Below are positions 53,440 through 64,000 of a stretch of 64,000 bases of DNA, one piece after another. The stretch spans positions 6,345,810 through 6,409,809 of the forward strand of contig CM041197.1 of NCBI GenBank assembly GCA_023078555.1. The letters run 5' to 3'. Positions within the stretch are counted from its first letter, which is position 1. Every line of letters starts with the position of its first letter. This DNA comes from Ulva prolifera (lineage: Eukaryota; Chlorophyta; Ulvophyceae; Ulvales; Ulvaceae). Made by a program: the position numbers and the translations under genes. The notes beneath the pieces were generated by a model. It searched no databases and was not told the DNA's origin. It saw nothing but the letters and a program-made list of their open reading frames with translations.

Positions 53440-54517
53440 CTCATCCGGTCCACTTGTCCCATATAGGGGTCCATCATGTATCAATGCTACATAGATGCCT
53501 ATATGTTATGCATGTAGCCAAGGTTGTGGGGTGTGAAACCGTGCGGGATGATGCAGGGGCCATCGTGGTGTGTTGCCCAAAGCATCAATACATGGTTGTT
53601 TGCGCCTCCTGTGCATGAATGGATGTTCATGTGTGCATGGAGTAGTGTTGACAATCCATGGTGGGCTAAACCTGATGCACAAACGTTGTGGTGTGTTTCG
53701 CACCATGTGCCAGAGTTGTGGAACCATATCCTGCGTGGAGTCGCATCACTTGCAGCCCAAGCTGGAATAGTGCAGCTCTGGTCCATGGTGGTGGCATGGT
53801 ATCGGTCGTGGGGCCGAATGTGTGGATCCCCACAGGGGAAGGATCAAGATTTGTTTGCACCATGGTCTCATGGTAGCTAGAATGGGCAGTGTCACTCGCG
53901 ACCCAAGCTGGGTTGAGGTCATCTTGTTTCCATCGTGGCATACACTTGTCCATTGTGGAAGCTAACTTGTGTTGTTCCAAGCTAGGGCAGTGTAGTCTAG
54001 GGTGCATCATGGAGTTTACGTGTATGGTGTGGAGCCACACAAGTATCTTCCACAGTGGGCTCGGGTGGTCTTGAGCCATTATGGTGTACATGTGGCCGGT
54101 ATAGAGTCCAATTCGATTTGATACAAAATGGAACTGAGCTATCTAAGAGCCAAGATAGTCTACACAATTCCAATGTAGAGTTCGGCCACTCATGTCCCAA
54201 GATGGGCTAATCTACCAGCTTAGCCATCCTGGTCATGAGCTACTTCAGTATGGATCGTACGAATACTACATTGGTACGTTCACGTAGGCGTACCATGATG
54301 GCGAGACTTAGGACATATACCATCAAGGATTATGTGTCATCCAGGGCGATCCCGGTGGAAAGCATGGCTTCCACCGAGGTTGGCAGCTATCCACAATGCC
54401 AAACCAACGTATCCATTGTGTGTTGCCATGAATCCGGCATGGGGCATGTGTGCAACCTTGATGGTACATGATGGAGTCCGTAGTGGATGACCGTGATACA
54501 TCATGGAAACGCAGATT
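53440..54517. repeat. Right subterminal region with short dispersed palindromes
   Basis: It is non-coding and rich in imperfect palindromes of the CCANNNTGG kind: CCATCGTGG near 53552, CCATGGTGG near 53658 and 53784, CCCAAGCTGGG near 53902, CCATTGTGG near 53951, CCATTATGG near 54077, CCCAAGATGGG near 54197, CCATGATGG near 54293, and ATCATGG near 54500. The same motif family fills the left 193-bp repeats, but here it is scattered without a fixed period. Open frames that overlap it on both strands look spurious. Confidence 0.7.
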
Positions 54518-54542
54518 ACCTAACTGCCCTTTTGTCCTAGTG
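54518..54542 (-). repeat. Right terminal inverted repeat of the CACTA element
   Basis: It ends GTCCTAGTG; read inward on the minus strand it is CACTAGGACAAAAGGGCAG. The first seven bases match the left end exactly, followed by an imperfect purine-rich match. Confidence 0.88.
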
Positions 54543-54545
54543 TAC
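54543..54545. repeat. Right target-site duplication TAC
   Basis: TAC directly follows the right terminus CCTAGTG and continues into satellite (TACACAGTTTTCG). It matches the TAC at 35573-35575. Confidence 0.92.
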
Positions 54546-55699
54546 ACAGTTTTCGAAGAACGTGGTCTACACACTAGTAGGAATGCACGCGGGCACGAGG
54601 TCAATGAAACTTTTCCATCTGACACACAATGGCATGATATGTATGTATACAACATGTAGAAGTGAGCGCGCCAATGTAAACGTACTCCCATGCATGCCTG
54701 CTTCGAAAGTACACAGTTTTTGAAGATCGTGATCTACACACCAGTTGTTATGCACGCGGGCATGGGCTCAATGTAAATCAGTATATCCGACACATATTAA
54801 CATTATATGTATGTATACAACATGTAGAAATGAGTGCGTCGATGTAAAGGTACTCCCAGGCTTGCCTGCTTCGAAAGTACACAGTTTTCGCAGAACGTGG
54901 TCTACACACTAGTAGGAATGCACGCGGGCACGAGGTCAATGAAAAATTTCCATCTGACACCCATTGGCATGATATGTATGTATTCAACATGTAGAAGTGA
55001 GCGCGCCAATGTAAACGTACTCCCATGCATGCCTGCTTCGAAAGTACACAGTTTTTGAAGATCGTGATCTACACACCAGTTGTTATGCACGCGGGCATGG
55101 GCTCAATGTAAATCAGTATATCCGACACATATTAACATTATATGTATGTATACAACATGTAGAAATGAGTGCGTCGATGTAAAGGTACTCCCAGGCTTGC
55201 CTGCTTCGAAAGTACACAGTTTTCGCAGAACGTGGTCTACACACTAGTAGGAATGCACGCGGGCACGAGGTCAATGAAAAATTTCCATCTGACACCCATT
55301 GGCATGATATGTATGTATACAACATGAAGAAGTGAGCGCGGTGTGTAAAGGCCCTCCCATGCATGTCTTCTCCGAAAGTACACAGTTTTTGAAGAATGTG
55401 GACTACACAACAGCTAGAATGCAAGCAGGCATGGGCTCAATGTAAATCAGTATATCTGACACACATTGGCATGATATGTATGTATACAACATGTTGAAGT
55501 GAGCGCGCCAATGTAAACGTACTCCCATGCCTGCCAGCTTCGAAAGTACACAGTTTTTGAAGATCGTGGTCTACACACTAGTAGGAATGCACGCGGGCAC
55601 GAGGTCAATGAAAATTTTCCATCTGACACACATTGGCATGATATGTATGTATACAACATGAAGAAATGAGCGCGGTGTGTAAAGGCCCTCCCATGCATG

Positions 55700-58600
55700 T
55701 CTTCTCCGAAAGTACACAGTTTTTGAAGAATGTGGACTACACAACAGCTAGAATGCAAGCAGGCATGGGCTCAATGTAAATCAGTATATCTGACACACAT
55801 AAATATTATATGTATGTATACAACATGTAGAAATGAGTGCGTCGATGTAAAGGTACTCCCAGGCTTGCCTGCTTCGAAAGTACACAGTTTTCGCAGAACG
55901 TGGTCTACACACTAGTAGGAATGCACGCGGGCACGAGGTCAATGAAAAATTTCCATCTGACACCCATTGGCATGATATGTATGTATACAACATGTAGAAG
56001 TGAGCGCGCCAATGTAAACGTACTCCCATGCATGCCTGCTTCGAAAGTACACAGTTTTTGAAGATCGTGATCTACACACCAGTTGTTATGCACGCGGGCA
56101 TGGGCTCAATGTAAATCAGTATATCCGACACATATTAACATTATATGTATGTATACAACATGTAGAAATGAGTGCGTCGATGTAAAGGTACTCCCAGGCT
56201 TGCCTGCTTCGAAAGTACACAGTTTTCGCAGAATGTGGTCTACACACTAGTAGGAATGCACGCGGGCACGAGGTCAATGAAAAATTTCCATCTGACACCC
56301 ATTGGCATGATATGTATGTATACAACATGAAGAAGTGAGCGCGGTGTGTAAAGGCCCTCCCATGCATGTCTTCTCCGAAAGTACACAGTTTTTGAAGAAT
56401 GTGGACTACACAACAGCTAGAATGCAAGCAGGCATGGGCTCAATGTAAATCAGTATATCTGACACACATTGGCATGATATGTATGTATACAACATGTAGA
56501 AGTGAGCGCGCCAATGTAAACGTACCCCCATGCCTGCCAGCTTCGAAAGTACACAGTTTTTGAAGATCGTGGTCTACACACTAGTAGGAATGCACGCGGG
56601 CACGAGGTCAATGAAAATTTTCCATCTGACACACATTGGCATGATATGTATGTATACAACATGAAGAAATGAGCGCGGTGTGTAAAGGCCCTCCCATGCA
56701 TGTCTTCTCCGAAAGTACACAGTTTTTGAAGAATGTGGACTACACAACAGTTAGAATGCAAGCAGGCATGGGCTCAATGTAAATCAGTATATCCGACACA
56801 TATTAACATTATATGTATGTATACAACATGTAGAAATGAGTGCGTCGATGTAAAGGTACTCCCAGGCTTGCCTGCTTCGAAAGTACACAGTTTTCGCAGA
56901 ACGTGGTCTACACACTAGTAGGAATGCACGCGGGCACGAGGTCAATGAAAAATTTCCATCTGACACCCATTGGCATGATATGTATGTATACAACATGTAG
57001 AAGTGAGCGCGCCAATGATAACGTACTCCCATGCATGCCTGCTTCGAAAGTACACAGTTTTTGAAGATCGTGATCTACACACCAGTTGTTATGCACGCGG
57101 GCATGGGATCAATGTAAATCAGTATATCCGACACATATTAACATTATATGTATGTATACAACATGTAGAAATGAGTGCGTCGATGTAAAGGTACTCCCAG
57201 GCTTGCCTGCTTCGAAAGTACACAGTTTTCGCAGAATGTGGTCTACACACTAGTAGGAATGCACGCGGGCACGAGGTCAATGAAAAATTTCCATCTGACA
57301 CCCATTGGCATGATATGTATGTATACAACATGAAGAAGTGAGCGCGGTGTGTAAAGGCCCTCCCATGCATGTCTTCTCCGAAAGTACACAGTTTTTGAAG
57401 AATGTGGACTACACAACAGCTAGAATGCAAGCAGGCATGGGCTCAATGTAAATCAGTATATCTGACACACATAAATATTATATGTATGTATACAACATGT
57501 AGAAATGAGTGCGTCGATGTAAAGGTACTCCCAGGCTTGCCTGCTTCGAAAGTACACAGTTTTCGCAGAACGTGGTCTACACACTAGTAGGAATGCACGC
57601 GGGCACGAGGTCAATGAAAAATTTCCATCTGACACCCATTGGCATGATATGTATGTATACAACATGTAGAAGTGAGCGCGCCAATGTAAACGTACTCCCA
57701 TGCATGCCTGCTTCGAAAGTACACAGTTTTTGAAGATCGTGATCTACACACCAGTTGTTATGCACGCGGGCATGGGCTCAATGTAAATCAGTATATCCGA
57801 CACATATTAACATTATATGTATGTATACAACATGTAGAAATGAGTGCGTCGATGTAAAGGTACTCCCAGGCTTGCCTGCTTCGAAAGTACACAGTTTTCG
57901 CAGAATGTGGTCTACACACTAGTAGGAATGCACGCGGGCACGAGGTCAATGAAAAATTTCCATCTGACACCCATTGGCATGATATGTATGTATACAACAT
58001 GAAGAAGTGAGCGCGGTGTGTAAAGGCCCTCCCATGCATGTCTTCTCCGAAAGTACACAGTTTTTGAAGAATGTGGACTACACAACAGCTAGAATGCAAG
58101 CAGGCATGGGCTCAATGTAAATCAGTATATCTGACACACATTGGCATGATATGTATGTATACAATATGTAGAAGTGAGCGCGCCAATGTAAACGTACCCC
58201 CATGCCTGCCAGCTTCGAAAGTACACAGTTTTTGAAGATCGTGGTCTACACACTAGTAGGAATGCACGCGGGCACGAGGTCAATGAAAATTTTCCATCTG
58301 ACACACATTGGCATGATATGTATGTATACAACATGAAGAAATGAGCGCGGTGTGTAAAGGCCCTCCCATGCATGTCTTCTCCGAAAGTACACAGTTTTTG
58401 AAGAATGTGGACTACACAACAGTTAGAATGCAAGCAGGCATGGGCTCAATGTAAATCAGTATATCCGACACATATTAACATTATATGTATGTATACAACA
58501 TGTAGAAATGAGTGCGTCGATGTAAAGGTACTCCCAGGCTTGCCTGCTTCGAAAGTACACAGTTTTCGCAGAACGTGGTCTACACACTAGTAGGAATGCA

Positions 58601-58950
58601 CGCGGGCACGAGGTCAATGAAAAATTTCCATCTGACACCCATTGGCATGATATGTATGTATACAACATGTAGAAGTGAGCGCGCCAATGATAACGTACTC
58701 CCATGCATGCCTGCTTCGAAAGTACACAGTTTTTGAAGATCGTGATCTACACACCAGTTGTTATGCACGCGGGCATGGGATCAATGTAAATCAGTATATC
58801 CGACACATATTAACATTATATGTATGTATACAACATGTAGAAATGAGTGCGTCGATGTAAAGGTACTCCCAGGCTTGCCTGCTTCGAAAGTACACAGTTT
58901 TCGCAGAACGTGGTCTACACACTAGTAGGAATGCACGCGGGCACGAGGTC
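55700..58950. repeat. Duplicated ten-monomer block, offset 1672 bp
   Basis: Landmarks at 55781/57453, 56116/57788, 56450/58122, 56784/58456 and 57119/58791 keep a 1672-bp offset. Within it, 55447/56450 and 55781/56784 also show a looser 1003-bp (six-monomer) offset. This suggests stepwise growth. Confidence 0.75.
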
Positions 58951-61900
58951 AATGAAAAATTTCCATCTGACACCCATTGGCATGATATTTATGTATACAA
59001 CATGAAGAAGTGAGCGCGGTGTGTAAAGGCCCTCCCATGCATGTCTTCTCCGAAAGTACACAGTTTTTGAAGAATGTGGACTACACAACAGCTAGAATGC
59101 AAGCAGGCATGGGCTCAATGTAAATCAGTATATCTGACACACATAAATATTATATGTATGTATACAACATGTAGAAATGAGCGCGTCGATGTAAAGGTAC
59201 TCCCAGGCCTGCCAGCTTCGAAAGTACACAGTTTTCGAAGAACGTGGTCTACACACTAGTAGGAATGCACGCGGGCACGAGGTCAATGAAACTTTTCCAT
59301 CTGACACACATTGGCATGATATGTATGTATACAACATGTAGAAGTGAGCGCGCCAATGTAAACGTACTCCCATGCATGCCTGCTTCGAAAGTACACAGTT
59401 TTTGAAGATCGTGATCTACACACCAGTTGTTATGCACGCGGGCATGGACTCAATGTAAATCAGTATATCCGACACATATTAACATTATATGTATGTATAC
59501 AACATGTAGAAATGAGTGCGTCGATGTAAAGGTACTCCCAGGCTTGCCTGCTTCGAAAGTACACAGTTTTCGCAGAACGTGGTCTACACACTAGTAGGAA
59601 TGCACGCGGGCACGAGGTCAATGAAAAATTTCCATCTGACACCCATTGGCATGATATGTATGTATACAACATGAAGAAGTGAGCGCGGTGTGTAAAGGCC
59701 CTCCCATGCATGTCTTCTCCGAAAGTACACAGTTTTTGAAGAATGTGGACTACACAACAGCTAGAATGCAAGCAGGCATGGGCTCAATGTAAATCAGTAT
59801 ATCTGACACACATAAATATTATATGTATGTATACAACATGTAGAAATGAGTGCGTCGATGTAAAGGTACTCCCAGGCTTGCCTGCTTCGAAAGTACACAG
59901 TTTTCGCAGAACGTGGTCTACACACTAGTAGGAATGCACGCGGGCACGAGGTCAATGAAAAATTTCCATCTGACACCCATTGGCATGATATGTATGTATA
60001 CAACATGTAGAAGTGAGCGCGCCAATGTAAACGTACTCCCATGCATGCCTGCTTCGAAAGTACACAGTTTTTGAAGATCGTGATCTACACACCAGTTGTT
60101 ATGCACGCGGGCATGGGCTCAATGTAAATCAGTATATCCGACACATATTAACATTATATGTATGTATACAACATGTAGAAATGAGTGCGTCGATGTAAAG
60201 GTACTCCCAGGCTTGCCTGCTTCGAAAGTACACAGTTTTCGCAGAATGTGGTCTACACACTAGTAGGAATGCACGCGGGCACGAGGTCAATGAAAAATTT
60301 CCATCTGACACCCATTGGCATGATATGTATGTATACAACATGAAGAAGTGAGCGCGGTGTGTAAAGGCCCTCCCATGCATGTCTTCTCCGAAAGTACACA
60401 GTTTTTGAAGAATGTGGACTACACAACAGCTAGAATGCAAGCAGGCATGGGCTCAATGTAAATCAGTATATCTGACACACATTGGCATGATATGTATGTA
60501 TACAATATGTAGAAGTGAGCGCGCCAATGTAAACGTACCCCCATGCCTGCCAGCTTCGAAAGTACACAGTTTTTGAAGATCGTGGTCTACACACTAGTAG
60601 GAATGCACGCGGGCACGAGGTCAATGAAAATTTTCCATCTGACACACATTGGCATGATATGTATGTATACAACATGAAGAAATGAGCGCGGTGTGTAAAG
60701 GCCCTCCCATGCATGTCTTCTCCGAAAGTACACAGTTTTTGAAGAATGTGGACTACACAACAGTTAGAATGCAAGCAGGCATGGGCTCAATGTAAATCAG
60801 TATATCCGACACATATTAACATTATATGTATGTATACAACATGTAGAAATGAGTGCGTCGATGTAAAGGTACTCCCAGGCTTGCCTGCTTCGAAAGTACA
60901 CAGTTTTCGCAGAACGTGGTCTACACACTAGTAGGAATGCACGCGGGCACGAGGTCAATGAAAAATTTCCATCTGACACCCATTGGCATGATATGTATGT
61001 ATACAACATGTAGAAGTGAGCGCGCCAATGATAACGTACTCCCATGCATGCCTGCTTCGAAAGTACACAGTTTTTGAAGATCGTGATCTACACACCAGTT
61101 GTTATGCACGCGGGCATGGGATCAATGTAAATCAGTATATCCGACACATATTAACATTATATGTATGTATACAACATGTAGAAATGAGTGCGTCGATGTA
61201 AAGGTACTCCCAGGCTTGCCTGCTTCGAAAGTACACAGTTTTCGCAGAACGTGGTCTACACACTAGTAGGAATGCACGCGGGCACGAGGTCAATGAAAAA
61301 TTTCCATCTGACACCCATTGGCATGATATTTATGTATACAACATGAAGAAGTGAGCGCGGTGTGTAAAGGCCCTCCCATGCATGTCTTCTCCGAAAGTAC
61401 ACAGTTTTTGAAGAATGTGGACTACACAACAGCTAGAATGCAAGCAGGCATGGGCTCAATGTAAATCAGTATATCTGACACACATAAATATTATATGTAT
61501 GTATACAACATGTAGAAATGAGCGCGTCGATGTAAAGGTACTCCCAGGCCTGCCAGCTTCGAAAGTACACAGTTTTCGAAGAACGTGGTCTACACACTAG
61601 TAGGAATGCACGCGGGCACGAGGTCAATGAAACTTTTCCATCTGACACACATTGGCATGATATGTATGTATACAACATGTAGAAGTGAGCGCGCCAATGT
61701 AAACGTACTCCCATGCATGCCTGCTTCGAAAGTACACAGTTTTTGAAGATCGTGATCTACACACCAGTTGTTATGCACGCGGGCATGGACTCAATGTAAA
61801 TCAGTATATCCGACACATATTAACATTATATGTATGTATACAACATGTAGAAATGAGTGCGTCGATGTAAAGGTACTCCCAGGCTTGCCTGCTTCGAAAG

Positions 61901-64000
61901 TACACAGTTTTCGCAGAACGTGGTCTACACACTAGTAGGAATGCACGCGGGCACGAGGTCAATGAAAAATTTCCATCTGACACCCATTGGCATGATATGT
62001 ATGTATACAACATGAAGAAGTGAGCGCGGTGTGTAAAGGCCCTCCCATGCATGTCTTCTCCGAAAGTACACAGTTTTTGAAGAATGTGGACTACACAACA
62101 GCTAGAATGCAAGCAGGCATGGGCTCAATGTAAATCAGTATATCTGACACACATAAATATTATATGTATGTATACAACATGTAGAAATGAGTGCGTCGAT
62201 GTAAAGGTACTCCCAGGCTTGCCTGCTTCGAAAGTACACAGTTTTCGCAGAACGTGGTCTACACACTAGTAGGAATGCACGCGGGCACGAGGTCAATGAA
62301 AAATTTCCATCTGACACCCATTGGCATGATATGTATGTATACAACATGTAGAAGTGAGCGCGCCAATGTAAACGTACTCCCATGCATGCCTGCTTCGAAA
62401 GTACACAGTTTTTGAAGATCGTGATCTACACACCAGTTGTTATGCACGCGGGCATGGGCTCAATGTAAATCAGTATATCCGACACATATTAACATTATAT
62501 GTATGTATACAACATGTAGAAATGAGTGCGTCGATGTAAAGGTACTCCCAGGCTTGCCTGCTTCGAAAGTACACAGTTTTCGCAGAATGTGGTCTACACA
62601 CTAGTAGGAATGCACGCGGGCACGAGGTCAATGAAAAATTTCCATCTGACACCCATTGGCATGATATGTATGTATACAACATGAAGAAGTGAGCGCGGTG
62701 TGTAAAGGCCCTCCCATGCATGTCTTCTCCGAAAGTACACAGTTTTTGAAGAATGTGGACTACACAACAGCTAGAATGCAAGCAGGCATGGGCTCAATGT
62801 AAATCAGTATATCTGACACACATTGGCATGATATGTATGTATACAATATGTAGAAGTGAGCGCGCCAATGTAAACGTACCCCCATGCCTGCCAGCTTCGA
62901 AAGTACACAGTTTTTGAAGATCGTGGTCTACACACTAGTAGGAATGCACGCGGGCACGAGGTCAATGAAAATTTTCCATCTGACACACATTGGCATGATA
63001 TGTATGTATACAACATGAAGAAATGAGCGCGGTGTGTAAAGGCCCTCCCATGCATGTCTTCTCCGAAAGTACACAGTTTTTGAAGAATGTGGACTACACA
63101 ACAGTTAGAATGCAAGCAGGCATGGGCTCAATGTAAATCAGTATATCCGACACATATTAACATTATATGTATGTATACAACATGTAGAAATGAGTGCGTC
63201 GATGTAAAGGTACTCCCAGGCTTGCCTGCTTCGAAAGTACACAGTTTTCGCAGAACGTGGTCTACACACTAGTAGGAATGCACGCGGGCACGAGGTCAAT
63301 GAAAAATTTCCATCTGACACCCATTGGCATGATATGTATGTATACAACATGTAGAAGTGAGCGCGCCAATGATAACGTACTCCCATGCATGCCTGCTTCG
63401 AAAGTACACAGTTTTTGAAGATCGTGATCTACACACCAGTTGTTATGCACGCGGGCATGGGATCAATGTAAATCAGTATATCCGACACATATTAACATTA
63501 TATGTATGTATACAACATGTAGAAATGAGTGCGTCGATGTAAAGGTACTCCCAGGCTTGCCTGCTTCGAAAGTACACAGTTTTCGCAGAACGTGGTCTAC
63601 ACACTAGTAGGAATGCACGCGGGCACGAGGTCAATGAAAAATTTCCATCTGACACCCATTGGCATGATATTTATGTATACAACATGAAGAAGTGAGCGCG
63701 GTGTGTAAAGGCCCTCCCATGCATGTCTTCTCCGAAAGTACACAGTTTTTGAAGAATGTGGACTACACAACAGCTAGAATGCAAGCAGGCATGGGCTCAA
63801 TGTAAATCAGTATATCTGACACACATAAATATTATATGTATGTATACAACATGTAGAAATGAGCGCGTCGATGTAAAGGTACTCCCAGGCCTGCCAGCTT
63901 CGAAAGTACACAGTTTTCGAAGAACGTGGTCTACACACTAGTAGGAATGCACGCGGGCACGAGGTCAATGAAACTTTTCCATCTGACACACATTGGCATG
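57240..64000. repeat. 2341-bp higher-order repeat (14 monomers), about 2.9 copies
   Basis: Landmarks recur at 57453/59794/62135, 57788/60129/62470, 58122/60463/62804, 58456/60797/63138 and 59125/61466/63807, always 2341 bp apart. Copies share rare variants such as ACAATATGTAGAAG, CCAATGATAACG, GATATTTATG and GGCATGGACTC, so they are nearly identical. The third copy is cut by the window end. Confidence 0.9.

Larger units (their letters stand above)
35576..54542 (+). mobile_element. CACTA (EnSpm) DNA transposon, complete, 18,967 bp
   Basis: The termini are CACTAGG and, inverted, CCTAGTG, with a 3-bp TAC target duplication. Inside lie subterminal repeats at both ends, a Tnp2-type transposase gene on the + strand, a second + strand gene, a 74-bp minisatellite and a hexanucleotide array. 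Length is in the large range for autonomous CACTA elements. The sequence outside is pure satellite on both sides and the sequence inside has none, so this is one insertion. Terminal sequence, duplication length and transposase family agree independently. Activity cannot be judged from sequence alone, but no obvious disabling stop was found in the modelled transposase core. Confidence 0.93.
54543..64000. repeat. Right satellite array, about 167-bp monomer
   Basis: This continues the left array in the same orientation, with about 57 monomers up to the window edge. It resembles the monomers just left of the insertion (GTCGATGTAAAGGTACTCCC and CCAGTTGTTATGCACGC types), not the distal-left subfamily. 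That supports one continuous array split by the transposon. The sequence runs off the window as satellite. Confidence 0.97.

Noticed and set aside
35576..54542. Alternative class for the element (KDZ/Zisupton, hAT, Helitron)
   Set aside because: KDZ and hAT elements make 8-bp duplications and Helitrons make none; here the duplication is 3 bp with CACTA ends and Tnp2 motifs.

Overview
This is a eukaryotic, gene-poor window made of two things: a very large tandem satellite and one long DNA transposon inserted into it. The split genes with GT-AG introns, the roughly 167-bp nucleosome-length satellite and the CACTA-type (EnSpm) transposon all rule out a prokaryote. I cannot place the lineage; no host gene is visible.

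Layout. Positions 1-35575 and 54543-64000 are one satellite family, about 167 bp per monomer (roughly 213 and 57 monomers). Monomers of two classes mostly alternate, giving a dimer-like 334-bp rhythm. Larger blocks are repeated at offsets of 1004, 2175, 3341, 2333, 5516/5015, 1672 and 2341 bp, all near multiples of 167. About 10.4 kb from the left edge the array changes subfamily. Many short ORFs run through the array on both strands; I read all of them as by-products of the repeat.

Positions 35576-54542 (18,967 bp) are a complete CACTA transposon. It starts CACTAGG, ends CCTAGTG, and is flanked by a 3-bp target duplication (TAC) that restores an uninterrupted monomer when removed. The same unoccupied junction occurs elsewhere in the window. 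Both ends are rich in short imperfect palindromes of the form CCANNNTGG, which are likely transposase binding sites. The left end also carries four 193-bp tandem copies and a G-quadruplex-type G-run directly after the terminus.

The element carries two multi-exon genes on the + strand. The first (38792-45294) encodes a Tnp2/Transposase_21-type CACTA transposase with an N-terminal C2H2-like zinc finger. The second (about 49502-53432) encodes a predicted protein of about 490 residues that I do not recognise, in the place where CACTA elements often carry a second, DNA-binding gene. A 74-bp minisatellite (about 28 copies) separates the genes. A (TGTCTC)n array inflates one intron of the second gene, and a run of 26 C lies in a transposase intron. 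Most modelled exons join in frame without internal stops, so the element may be intact or only recently inactive.
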